Shown piece after piece: positions 17,089 to 25,053 of a stretch of DNA of 64,000 nucleotides. This DNA comes from Allokutzneria sp. A3M-2-11 16. Lineage in GTDB: Bacteria; Actinomycetota; Actinomycetes; Mycobacteriales; Pseudonocardiaceae. Positions within the stretch are counted from its first letter, which is position 1. The number at the start of each line of letters is the position of its first letter. The stretch spans positions 124,001 to 188,000 of the forward strand of contig NZ_JANAVO010000010.1 of assembly GCF_024213555.1 (NCBI RefSeq). Direction: 5' to 3'. The notes below the pieces were generated by a model. That model was not told the origin of the DNA. It searched no databases and was given only the letters and a program-made list of their open reading frames with translations. The translations under genes and the position numbers were made by a program.

Positions 17089-17844
17089 CTAGGCCGGGAA
17101 GTCGCCGGTCTGCAGGATCGTCGTGGCCACGGTGACCGCGGCGCTCATGGCAGTCCCGGCCAGCCAGGGCACGCTGACCCGCCGCGCACCGGCACCGGCG
17201 ATCTCGGCCATCGACATGCCGGGCAGGGCCATGACGCTGACGGGCCGGGAAACGGCTCGGCAGACGGCGCGGATCTCGTCGGCGGCGCGCAGTCCCGGGG
17301 CGAAGAGGACGTCGGCACCGGCGTCCTCGTAGGCGCGCAGCCTGCGGATCGTGTCGTCGAGGTCCGGATTGCCGCGGTAGTGGTTCTCGGCTCGAGCCGT
17401 GAGGGTGAACGGGAACCCCAGCGCTCGCACGGCGTCGGCCGCCGCGGCGACCCGTTCGGCCGCCTGGCCTGGTTCGAGCAGGTACCCGTCCGGGTGCCAG
17501 TCCTCGATCGACCCGCCAACGGCTCCGGCGGCGGCCACGCGCCGGAACGTCCGTGCCACCTCGGCGAGCGTGATCCCGTGGCCGTGCTCCAGGTCCATCG
17601 AAACGGGGAGATCGGTGGCCTCTGCGAGCACCCGCGCGTGCTCCACCACCTCCTCGACGCCGACCTCGCCGTCGGCGCGGCCGAGCGTCTGGGCGAAGCC
17701 GCCACTGGTGCTCGCCAGCGCCTTGAAGCCGCAGCGCGCCAAGGCTTTGGCCGAGCCCGCGTCCCACGGGTTGGGGATCACGAACGGCTCGCCCTCGTGC
17801 AGCGCCCGGAACGCGAGCGCCTTCGCCCGCTGGGCCGCGGTCAC
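17089..17844 (-). CDS. Isocitrate lyase/PEP mutase superfamily protein
   Basis: The 251-residue product matches the ICL/PEPM group: FVIPNPWDAGSAKALARCGFKALASTSGG, then a metal-binding region (SMDLEHGHG) and SIEDW. Members cleave C-C or mutate C-P bonds in 2-methylisocitrate-, oxaloacetate- or phosphoenolpyruvate-like compounds. The specific reaction is not readable. It overlaps the NmrA gene by 4 bp, so translation is coupled. The start is GTG 17844. It is longest-standing in actinobacteria as an uncharacterised 'isocitrate lyase/phosphoenolpyruvate mutase family' gene. Confidence 0.82.
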   Translation of the reverse strand: MTAAQRAKALAFRALHEGEPFVIPNPWDAGSAKALARCGFKALASTSGGFAQTLGRADGEVGVEEVVEHARVLAEATDLPVSMDLEHGHGITLAEVARTFRRVAAAGAVGGSIEDWHPDGYLLEPGQAAERVAAAADAVRALGFPFTLTARAENHYRGNPDLDDTIRRLRAYEDAGADVLFAPGLRAADEIRAVCRAVSRPVSVMALPGMSMAEIAGAGARRVSVPWLAGTAMSAAVTVATTILQTGDFPA

Positions 17845-18704
17845 CGGAACGCCGCCGCGGCGCGCTCGGCGAAAGAGGTGAACGTGGCCGGCTCGCGGCC
17901 GGTGACCCGTTCGAAGTCCGGGGAGATCATGACCCGCTCGCCCGCCTTCACCAGCGCGTAGAACTCAAGCAGGTCCTCGACCAGCGCGTCCGGCACACCG
18001 GAGGCCAGCATCGCCTCCCGGGCAGCGGCTTCCGGAACGTCGACGAACGTGATCGGCCTGCCGAGGACGGCGGACAACCGCTCCGCCTGCTCCGCGTGGG
18101 AGAGCGCCTCAGCGCCGGTGAGCGTGTACGCCCTGCCCTCGTGTCCGTCCGCGGTCAGCGCTTCGACCGCGACAGCGGCGATGTCGTCCGGATCGATACA
18201 GGACACCTTGCCGTCGCCGGTCGGCAGGTGGAAGGCGTTCTCGGTCCTGATCGACTCGGCGCTCAGCAGCAGGTTCGACATGAACGCGATCGGTCGCAGA
18301 TGCGTCCAGGCCAGCCCGGAGCGCTCGATCCGCTGCTCCGTCTCGCGGTGCAGCCGGGCGAAGGCGAACTCCGGTTCGGTACCCCTGCCGGGGACTGAGA
18401 GGTAGACGATGTGCTTGACGCCCGCACGCTCCGCCGCGGTGACCGCGTTGGCCTCCAAGCGGAGCTTCTCCGTTCCCGGAAGGTCGGGTGACAGCAGGAA
18501 GATCCGCTCTGCTCCGGACAGCGCCGGCTCCAGGGAATCGGGCAGAGAAAAATCTCCCGGCACGATTTCCACATCTGCTCCGAGAATATCCCTGGCCTGG
18601 CGGGCGTCCCTGGCCAGTGCTCGAATCTGCTGGCCCGCCGAAGTGAGGCGGGCGACGACTCGGCGGCCGACGGTGCCGGTCGCACCGGTGACGACGATCA
18701 ACAT
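17841..18704 (-). CDS. NmrA-family NAD(P)-binding protein
   Basis: The 287-residue product starts with VVTGATGTVGRRVVARL, a Rossmann motif of atypical SDR/NmrA proteins, and continues with the family's KHIVYLS and HLRPIAFMSNLL. Such proteins act as quinone or aldehyde reductases or as redox sensors. The ATG at 18704 is the conventional start, but GGAGGA sits directly against it; an in-frame ATG at 18722 gives more room for it to act internally. It overlaps the next gene by 4 bp. Divergent from the MocR regulator, which is its probable controller. Confidence 0.8.
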   Translation of the reverse strand: MLIVVTGATGTVGRRVVARLTSAGQQIRALARDARQARDILGADVEIVPGDFSLPDSLEPALSGAERIFLLSPDLPGTEKLRLEANAVTAAERAGVKHIVYLSVPGRGTEPEFAFARLHRETEQRIERSGLAWTHLRPIAFMSNLLLSAESIRTENAFHLPTGDGKVSCIDPDDIAAVAVEALTADGHEGRAYTLTGAEALSHAEQAERLSAVLGRPITFVDVPEAAAREAMLASGVPDALVEDLLEFYALVKAGERVMISPDFERVTGREPATFTSFAERAAAAFR

Positions 18705-18737
18705 TCCTCCAGTTGTGCGCATTATTCCCGTTCGACC

Positions 18738-18772
18738 GGACTGTATCGCCGAAATTTTCCGGCGTATGGTCC
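18738..18772. promoter_or_regulatory. Imperfect palindrome between MocR and NmrA genes, candidate MocR operator
   Basis: GGACTGTATCGCCG and CGGCGTATGGTCC face each other around AAATTTTC within the 74-bp divergent gap. The right arm contains TATGGT, a plausible -10 for the rightward gene. MocR proteins commonly bind such sites next to themselves and regulate the divergent operon. Assignment by position and symmetry only. Confidence 0.5.
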
Positions 18773-18778
18773 GCTTTC

Positions 18779-20155
18779 GTGACGGAAACGTGGACCGGTT
18801 CGGGGCTGGAGCTGCCGATCGCCCTGGACCGCGACGGTCCAGGGTCGCTGGCCACCCGGCTCCGGGACGCGCTGCGCGAGGCCGTCCGCGCCGGAAGGGT
18901 GCGTCCGGGAGCACGGCTGCCATCGACCCGAACGCTCGCCGCTGACCTGCGCCTGTCCCGGGGAACCGTGGTGGAGGCCTACCGGCGGCTGATCGCGGAG
19001 GGCTACTTCGTCGCCAGCGGCGGGTCCGGGACGCGGGTGGCCGCGGTGGGCGCCGCGCCGCCGCCTCCGGTGCCCGCGCGGGAGTTGCGTTGGGATTTCC
19101 GGCCGTCGGTCCCGGACCTCGCGCTGTTCCCGCGGACGGCGTGGAGCAAGACATTCGTGCACACGTTGCGACATGTTCCCGACAGTGCTTTCGGTTACGG
19201 AGATCCACGCGGTGTTCTCGAATTGAGAACCGAACTGGCCAACTACCTCCGTCGCGTCCGAGACGTTCGGGCAGCCCCTGATCGAATCGTTGTTTGCAGT
19301 GGTTTCACGCAGGCGCTGACGCTCGTCTGCCGAGTTCTGGCGGCGCGTGGCGAATGGGCGGTCGAAAGTCCAGGTTCGACGGCGGCATGGGCCCGAATCA
19401 CCGGCAACGGAATCCATTGTCGGCCTGTTCCACTCGATGACCGGGGGCTGTCGGTGGACGCGCTGGCGGCGACCGGCGCCGGGGTCGCGCTGGTCACGCC
19501 CGCGCACCAGTTCCCGACCGGGGTGACGCTCGCGCCCGGACGCCGCGCCGAGCTCCTCGCCTGGGCGACCGCCGGCGGCCTCGTCATCGAGGACGACTAC
19601 GACGCGGAGTTCCGCTACGACCACGAGCCGATCGGAGCCTTGCAGGGCTCGGCGCCCGAGCGCGTCATCTACGCCGGATCGGTGAGCAAGACGCTCGCGC
19701 CCTCGCTGCGGCTGGGCTGGCTCGTCCTGCCGGGCGCGCTGGTGGACGAGGTCGCCGAGGCGAAACGGCTCGACGACATGGGGTGTCCGGCCCTCGACCA
19801 GCACGCGTTCGCGCACTTCCTGGCCAGCGGCGCATACGACCGCCATCTGCGTCGAGCGCGACGCAAGTACCGGTCGAGGCGCGACGTGCTTGTCGCCGAG
19901 CTGGGCAAGCAGCTACCCCGGTTCCGGGTACGAGGAATCGCAGCCGGGCTTCAGGCGCAGGTCACGCTGCCCGACGGCCTTGAGGAGCGCGCGATCGCCG
20001 AAGCCGCCAGGAAACGCGGTGTCGGTGTTTACCCGCTGAGCGACTACCTCCTCGACACCGGAGGCGCGGAGCAAGGGCTGGTCCTCGGCTACGGCCGGCT
20101 GAGCGAGTTGGAGATCGCCGCCGGCATCGCGCGACTCAGCGATGCTGTCGCCTGA
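18779..20155 (+). CDS. MocR/PdxR-family regulator with aminotransferase-like domain
   Basis: The 458-residue product has an N-terminal GntR winged helix (residues ~15-80, LPSTRTLAADLRLSRGTVVEAYRRL) and a fold-type I aminotransferase domain. The latter keeps the PLP pocket: DDYDAEFRYD near 285 and the PLP lysine in YAGSVSKTLAPSLRLGW near 310. MocR proteins sense PLP-linked metabolites, often B6 or amino acids such as GABA or taurine. The start is GTG 18779, preceded by the candidate operator. It probably controls the divergent three-gene NmrA operon. Confidence 0.9.
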   Translation: MTETWTGSGLELPIALDRDGPGSLATRLRDALREAVRAGRVRPGARLPSTRTLAADLRLSRGTVVEAYRRLIAEGYFVASGGSGTRVAAVGAAPPPPVPARELRWDFRPSVPDLALFPRTAWSKTFVHTLRHVPDSAFGYGDPRGVLELRTELANYLRRVRDVRAAPDRIVVCSGFTQALTLVCRVLAARGEWAVESPGSTAAWARITGNGIHCRPVPLDDRGLSVDALAATGAGVALVTPAHQFPTGVTLAPGRRAELLAWATAGGLVIEDDYDAEFRYDHEPIGALQGSAPERVIYAGSVSKTLAPSLRLGWLVLPGALVDEVAEAKRLDDMGCPALDQHAFAHFLASGAYDRHLRRARRKYRSRRDVLVAELGKQLPRFRVRGIAAGLQAQVTLPDGLEERAIAEAARKRGVGVYPLSDYLLDTGGAEQGLVLGYGRLSELEIAAGIARLSDAVA

Positions 20156-20191
20156 TGCTCCTGTTCGACCGTGCGGTACCCACAATCGAAC

Positions 20192-21136
20192 TCAGGACAA
20201 TGCCCACGAGGCTGCGAGACGCGCGGCGGCGCAGATCCCGGCGTCGAGGAAGTATGGAGCACTGCGACCGCAACCCTGCGCCGGAGCGACCGGCTGGCCG
20301 TGCCCCATTCCGAGGATCGTGAAGGTCTCCATCGCGTCCGCGTACACGGCGTGAGGATGTCCGGCGACCGTGTCGGTCCGGGTCGGCGTCGAACTCACGC
20401 CGTGCACGTTGGTCCACTGCTCGACCAGTTCCCGCGCGTTGGACGGCGCGACGGTCCGGTCCGCTGTTCCTTGCCAGAGCGTGACTTCCGGCCACGGACC
20501 GGAGTGCGAGCTGGCCGCCCGGACGGCATCGCCGAGGGCCGCCGGGGTGAGATCGCGGCCCGGGGACATGCAGGAGAACGCCTCCACCAAGCTCGAAGCG
20601 CACCGATAGGCGACTCCCGCGACGATGCCACCCGCGGCGAAGAGCTCCGGATAGGTCGCGAGCATCGCCGCCGTCATCGCACCACCGGCTGACAGGCCCG
20701 TGACGTAGGAACGCTTCGCTGTGGTCCCGGCATCGGCGAGCGCGCGCCGCACCATCTGTGCGATCGACTCGACCTCCCCGCGCCCGCGTGAGGTGTCCGC
20801 GCGGTCGTACCAGGTGAAGCACCGGTTGGCGTTGTTGGTGGCGCGCTGCTCGGGGAGCACGACGGAGAACTTCCAGCGCTGGGCGAGCTGGACCCAGCCG
20901 GAGTCCGTGCCGTAGGAAGCCCCGTTCTGCGTGCAGCCGTGCAACGCGAGGACCACGGGCCGACCCGCGGGAAGATCCGGCGGCGTGTAGCGCAACATCC
21001 GGAGATTGCCCGGATCGCTGCCGAAGCCGGTGACCTCCACAATGTCCCCAGCAGTGTCCACAGTGGACACTGCTGCGGCCGGTGTCCCGGCGAGCAGGGT
21101 GGCCGCGACCGTGATCGCGGCGAGTGCGCGGATCAT
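20192..21136 (-). CDS. Secreted PHB-depolymerase-like esterase
   Basis: The 314-residue product has a Sec signal ending near APAAA/VS residue 22 and an alpha/beta hydrolase fold of the extracellular short-chain PHA depolymerase / feruloyl esterase type. The oxyanion strand is LALHGCTQNGASYG and the lipase box is GLSAGGAM. The catalytic His is likely in GHPHAVY near 268 and there are paired cysteines. It would hydrolyse polyesters or aryl esters outside the cell. It carries one of the in-frame TCCACTGTGGA motifs. Convergent with the MocR gene, 36 bp apart; no terminator is obvious. Confidence 0.82.
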   Translation of the reverse strand: MIRALAAITVAATLLAGTPAAAVSTVDTAGDIVEVTGFGSDPGNLRMLRYTPPDLPAGRPVVLALHGCTQNGASYGTDSGWVQLAQRWKFSVVLPEQRATNNANRCFTWYDRADTSRGRGEVESIAQMVRRALADAGTTAKRSYVTGLSAGGAMTAAMLATYPELFAAGGIVAGVAYRCASSLVEAFSCMSPGRDLTPAALGDAVRAASSHSGPWPEVTLWQGTADRTVAPSNARELVEQWTNVHGVSSTPTRTDTVAGHPHAVYADAMETFTILGMGHGQPVAPAQGCGRSAPYFLDAGICAAARLAASWALS

Positions 21137-21237
21137 CTCCCACCTCGCGGTGATCGGGAACCGAACCTCGACGGTAGCCCGGTCGCACCCGCGGCATCAG
21201 GGTGTCGACCCACATCATCCGGCCCCCGTATGTGGAG

Positions 21238-21570
21238 TTAGGGGTTGGCGGCGCGGTACTTGCGGTAGGCGGGACGCATCATCAGCTTGTCCTGCAACAC
21301 GTGGATCGCCTGCACCACCTCGGGTTTGATCGACGGGTGCAGTTCGGGCAGCGCGAAGAACGCTCCGCCAGCGCGCGCCACGAGCAGCCAGCAGTCCGCC
21401 TCGGCCTCGGTGAACCCGGCTTCGAGCACGCGCTTGCGGTCCTTGAGCTCCTCCGGGGTCCACTGGTTCGGTGGCGCCGCGGCCGCCGTGGCGGGCAGGA
21501 CTGAGAGGCTGGCCGCGGTCCCGGCGACAGCGGCCGATCGCAGCATGGCTCGGCGGGGCATCTCGTTCAC
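21238..21570 (-). CDS. Small exported protein with twin-arginine-like signal, unknown function
   Basis: The 110-residue product starts NEMPRRAMLRSAAVAGTAA and has a cleavage site after TAAAA near residue 34, leaving about 76 residues rich in Glu/Lys (WTPEELKDRKRVLEAGF). I do not recognise the mature domain. The start is GTG 21570 with AGAGGA five bases before; ATG 21561 is the alternative. It is separated by 101 bp from the esterase and divergent from the PPOX gene by 112 bp. Possibly a small secreted helical protein. Confidence 0.65.
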   Translation of the reverse strand: MNEMPRRAMLRSAAVAGTAASLSVLPATAAAAPPNQWTPEELKDRKRVLEAGFTEAEADCWLLVARAGGAFFALPELHPSIKPEVVQAIHVLQDKLMMRPAYRKYRAANP

Positions 21571-21682
21571 GTGTCCTCTTTCTCCGGGTGCGGCTTTGTT
21601 CGGCTGCGGCGCAGTCTGGCAAATCCATCGCGGGTTCGGGCCGTGGATGTCGAACTCGGCCCGCCCCGTTCGACGCATGGTT

Positions 21683-22216
21683 ATGACTGACACCGTGAAA
21701 GAGCCGATCTCGTCTCGCAACCTCGACCAGTACGGGCACGCTGAGCTGCCGTGGAGCCGCCCGCGCGACATCCTGGCCAGCGACACGGGCTCGGCCGACC
21801 TGACGTTCTTCGTGGCGACCGTGCGGCCCGACGGGCGTCCCCATGCCGCGGGCGTGGGAGCGGTGTGGGTGGACGACGCGCTGTACTTCAAGGGCGGGCC
21901 GGGTACGCGCAGGTCGCGCAACCTCGCGGCGAACCCCGCGTGCAGCGTGTCGGTGCGCCTGCGCGGCATCGACCTGGTGCTCAACGGCGAGGCCCACCGG
22001 GTCACCGACTCCGCCACGCTGGAGCAGGTGGCCGCTGTCTACCGCGCGGGGGGCTGGCCGGCTTCGGTGGAGGGCGACGCGCTCACCGCCCCCTTCACCG
22101 CACCCAGCGCGGGGCCCGCACCGTGGCACCTGTACCGGCTCACGCTGAGCGATGCGGTCGGTGTGGCCTGTGCCGAGCCGCACGGCGCCACCCGATGGGA
22201 CTTCACCCACGAGTAG
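21683..22216 (+). CDS. Pyridoxamine 5'-phosphate oxidase-family (flavin-binding split barrel) protein
   Basis: The 177-residue product has the PPOX split-barrel opening: LTFFVATVRPDGRPHAAGVGAVWVDDALYFKG (cited in part), then ARNLAANPACSVSV-like residues and a C-terminal WHLYRLTL. Such actinobacterial proteins bind FMN, F420 or heme and reduce or oxidise small molecules. The cofactor is unclear. ATG 21683 is preferred over 21677, which lacks a better ribosome-binding site. The following methyltransferase starts 57 bp later and could be co-transcribed. Confidence 0.8.
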   Translation: MTDTVKEPISSRNLDQYGHAELPWSRPRDILASDTGSADLTFFVATVRPDGRPHAAGVGAVWVDDALYFKGGPGTRRSRNLAANPACSVSVRLRGIDLVLNGEAHRVTDSATLEQVAAVYRAGGWPASVEGDALTAPFTAPSAGPAPWHLYRLTLSDAVGVACAEPHGATRWDFTHE

Positions 22217-22273
22217 CCGACGTGGTCGAGCCCCAGGTTTCCGGCTCCACCGGCGCAGGGAACAGGACAGGTC

Positions 22274-22861
22274 ATGAGTCGTTCCTGGGAGTTCGTTCCG
22301 TTCGTCCTCGGCTCGCTGCGCAGGCCGATCAGTACCGGCGCGTTCGTCCCCAGCAGCCGCCGTTGCGCCGCGGCCCTGCTCGACGGGATCGGGACGGCGG
22401 GCACCGACACGGTGGTGGAGCTGGGAGCGGGCACCGGGGCGATCACCCGCGCGCTCGACGCCGCCCTGCCGCCCTCCGCGCGCCTGCTCGCGGTGGAGAT
22501 CAACGACGGGTTCGCCGAGCGGCTGCGGCGGACCGCGCCACCCCGCGTCGAGGTGGTGTGCGAGTCCGCGGTCGAGCTGCCCCGGATTCTCGACGCGCAC
22601 CAGGTGGAGCGGGTGGACGCCGTGGTCAGCGCCCTGCCGTGGACGGTGATGCGCCCGGAGGACCAGCGCGCGGTCCTCGCGGCCGTTGCGAAGGTGCTCC
22701 AGCCGGAGGGCCTGTTCGCCACGCTGCTGTCGGTGCACCGCGCCCGCACCGACAGCGGCAAGGAGTTCGAGTCGCTCCTGGCCGACACCTTCGCCGACGT
22801 ACGCCGCGGCAGAACGATCTGGGCGAACCTGCCCCCGGTCACCGCCTACCACTGCACCTGA
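22274..22861 (+). CDS. Class I SAM-dependent methyltransferase, phospholipid-methyltransferase/rRNA dimethylase-like
   Basis: The 195-residue product has motif I VVELGAGTGAITRAL (residues ~45-59) and the acidic VEIND strand after it. The ending (AVVSALPWTVM) resembles PmtA-like phosphatidylethanolamine methyltransferases and KsgA/Erm enzymes rather than typical small-molecule methylases. Membrane lipid or RNA could be the substrate. An AGGGAACAGGACAGGTC leader precedes ATG. It ends 20 bp before repeat A copy 2, which may terminate it. Confidence 0.75.
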   Translation: MSRSWEFVPFVLGSLRRPISTGAFVPSSRRCAAALLDGIGTAGTDTVVELGAGTGAITRALDAALPPSARLLAVEINDGFAERLRRTAPPRVEVVCESAVELPRILDAHQVERVDAVVSALPWTVMRPEDQRAVLAAVAKVLQPEGLFATLLSVHRARTDSGKEFESLLADTFADVRRGRTIWANLPPVTAYHCT

Positions 22862-22881
22862 TCCGCTGCTCACCCGAGTCG

Positions 22882-23000
22882 GGGCGTCTTCAAGTCCTAC
22901 GAACCCCCCAAACGATCACCGAAAACCGCCCCCAACCTCGGCGGGGTTGGGGGCGGTTTGAGACCTCTGGGGAGGGGGTTCGGGGTACTTGAAGACGCCC
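22882..23000. repeat. Palindromic repeat family A, copy 2
   Basis: Outer arms are 22882-22909 and 22974-23000; the right arm matches copy 1 (GGTACTTGAAGAC) while the left arm differs by a few bases (AGTCCTACGAACC). The inner stem is perfect, 15 bp: 22923-22937 against 22945-22959, loop of 7, beginning AAACCGCCCCCAACC. It lies between convergent genes (methyltransferase and ABC transporter), so terminating both is a natural role. There is no U-tract, which is common in actinobacterial terminators. Homologous to 240-351. Confidence 0.88.
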
Positions 23001-23008
23001 GAACCCGG

Positions 23009-24979
23009 TCAGGCCTCCGCGGCGGTGAGGGGGTTGGCGAACTGGGCGGCGTAGAGGCGGGCGTAGGGGCCGTTCGCGGCGAGCAGGGAACCGTGCGTGC
23101 CCTGCTCGACGATGTCGCCGGACTCCATCACCAGGATCAGGTCGGCGTCGCGGATCGTGGACAGGCGGTGCGCGATCACGAAGCTCGTGCGGCCCTCGCG
23201 GAGCGCGCCCATCGCGCGCTGGATGAGCACCTCGGTCCTGGTGTCCACCGAGCTGGTCGCCTCGTCGAGGATCAGGATCGCCGGCTCGGCCAGGAACGCG
23301 CGGGCCACGGTGATCAGCTGCTTCTCGCCAGCGCTGACGTTGTCGCCCTCCTCGTCGACCACGGTGTCGTAGCCGTCGGGCAGCGTGCGCACCAGGCGGT
23401 CCACGTGCGTCGCCTCGGCGGCGGCCACGATCTGCTCGCGCGTCGCCCCGGGGGAGCCGTAGGCGATGTTGTCCGCGATGGTGCCGCCGAACAGCCACGC
23501 GTCCTGCAACACCATGCCGGTCTTGGCGCGCACGTCCTCGCGGGTCATCTCCGCGATGTCCACGCCGTCCAGGGTGATCCTGCCGCCGTCCAGCTCGTAG
23601 AACCGCATCAGCAGGTTCACCAGCGTGGTCTTGCCCGCGCCGGTGGGGCCGACGATGGCGACGGTCCGCCCCGGCCGCACGGACAGCGACAGGTTCTCGA
23701 TCAGCGGCTCGTCCGCCTCGTAGCGGAAGGACACGTCGTGGAACTCCACCTGCCCGCGCACCGCGGGCTGGCGGACCGGCTCGGCGGGCTCCGGGCTCTG
23801 CTCCTCGGCGTCGAGCAGTTCGAAGACCCGCTCGGCCGAGACCACACCGGACTGCAACAGGTTGGCCATGGCGGCGATCTGGGTCAGCGGCTGGCCGAAC
23901 TGCCTGGAGTACTGGATGAACGCCTGCACGTCGCCGAGCGAGATCGCGCCCGAGGACACCCGCAGCGCGCCGACCACCGCGACCAGCACGTAGCTCACGT
24001 TGCTCAGGAACATGATCGCCGGCTGGATCATCCCGGAGATGAACTGCGAGCGGTAACCGGCGTCGTAGAGGTCCTGGTTGTGCTCCTCGAAGGTCCGCTC
24101 CGCCTGTTCGCGCCTGCCGAAGACCCGGACCAGCGCGTGGCCGGTGAACATCTCCTCGATGTGCCCGTTGAGCTTGCCGGTGGTGGCCCACTGCTTGACG
24201 AACTGCGGCTGCGCCCGCTTGCCGACCTTCGCCGCGACCAGCACCGACAGCGGCACCGTCACCAGTGCCACGAGCGCCAGCAGCGGGGAGATCACCAGCA
24301 TCATCACCAGCACGCCGACGATCATCAGCAGCGAGGTCATCATCTGCGCGAGCGTCTGCTGCATCGACTGGGCCAGGTTGTCGATGTCGTTGGTGACCCG
24401 GCTCAGCACCTCGCCGCGCGGCTGCTTGTCGAAGTAGCGCAGCGGCAGCCTGGAGAACTTCGCCTCCACCCGCTCGCGCAGGTCGAACACGGTGTGCTGG
24501 ACGACGCGCGCGGTCAGCCTGCCCTGGACCAGCGCGAACAGCGACGACAGCACGAACAGGCCCATCGCCAGCAGCAGCACCTGGCCGACCGCGGCGAAGT
24601 CGATCCCCAGGCCCGGACGCAGGTCCACGGTGGAGAACGTGTCCGCGAGGGTGTCCTGGCCCTCGGCCCGCAGCTTCGCCAGGACCTGCGCCTTGTCCAT
24701 GCCCTCCGGGTACTGCTCGCCGACCACACCCGAGAAGATCAGGTCGGTGGCCCGGCCGAGGATCATCGGGCCGAGCACCATCAGCCCGATGCTGATCACC
24801 CCGACGGCGAGGATGCCGAGCAGCGCCATCCGGTGCGGGGCGAGCAACCCGAGCAGGCGACGCGTGGAGCCGCGGAAGTCGGTGGCCTTGTTCGTCGGCG
24901 GCCCGCCGAACATCCGCGCCATGGCCGCTCCGCCGGGACCGGCGGCCGGTGCCGGGCGCGAGGTCGTCTGGCCGCTCAT
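23009..24979 (-). CDS. ABC exporter half-transporter, canonical ATP site
   Basis: The 656-residue product has an N-terminal exporter membrane domain (about six helices) after a Gly/Pro-rich leader, and a C-terminal ABC domain with Walker A GPTGAGKTT, signature VSAGEKQLITVARA and Walker B ILILDEATSSVD, including the catalytic Glu. With its upstream neighbour, whose Walker B ends in Asp-Asp, it looks like one half of an asymmetric heterodimer such as TM287/288 or BmrCD. Such pairs expel drugs or lipids. The start was taken as ATG 24979 because of the overlap with the short coupling frame at 24976-25053. Confidence 0.88.
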   Translation of the reverse strand: MSGQTTSRPAPAAGPGGAAMARMFGGPPTNKATDFRGSTRRLLGLLAPHRMALLGILAVGVISIGLMVLGPMILGRATDLIFSGVVGEQYPEGMDKAQVLAKLRAEGQDTLADTFSTVDLRPGLGIDFAAVGQVLLLAMGLFVLSSLFALVQGRLTARVVQHTVFDLRERVEAKFSRLPLRYFDKQPRGEVLSRVTNDIDNLAQSMQQTLAQMMTSLLMIVGVLVMMLVISPLLALVALVTVPLSVLVAAKVGKRAQPQFVKQWATTGKLNGHIEEMFTGHALVRVFGRREQAERTFEEHNQDLYDAGYRSQFISGMIQPAIMFLSNVSYVLVAVVGALRVSSGAISLGDVQAFIQYSRQFGQPLTQIAAMANLLQSGVVSAERVFELLDAEEQSPEPAEPVRQPAVRGQVEFHDVSFRYEADEPLIENLSLSVRPGRTVAIVGPTGAGKTTLVNLLMRFYELDGGRITLDGVDIAEMTREDVRAKTGMVLQDAWLFGGTIADNIAYGSPGATREQIVAAAEATHVDRLVRTLPDGYDTVVDEEGDNVSAGEKQLITVARAFLAEPAILILDEATSSVDTRTEVLIQRAMGALREGRTSFVIAHRLSTIRDADLILVMESGDIVEQGTHGSLLAANGPYARLYAAQFANPLTAAEA

Positions 24980-25053
24980 GACGACGCCTCGCAAGCTCGG
25001 CGGATCATGAGCCAAGCTGCTGTGTCCCATGGTTCGCTCGCAAGCTCGCTCAC
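24976..25053 (-). other. 25-codon coupling frame between the two ABC genes
   Basis: A strong AAGGAGG precedes a GTG at 25053 that overlaps the upstream ABC stop (GTGA). The frame runs 25 codons and ends in TGA overlapping the ATG of the next ABC gene (ATGA). The 11-bp direct repeat GAGCTTGCGAG occurs twice here. This looks like a translational-coupling leader rather than a real protein. The alternative is that the downstream gene starts at an earlier ATG (25030) with a weak site. Confidence 0.4.
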
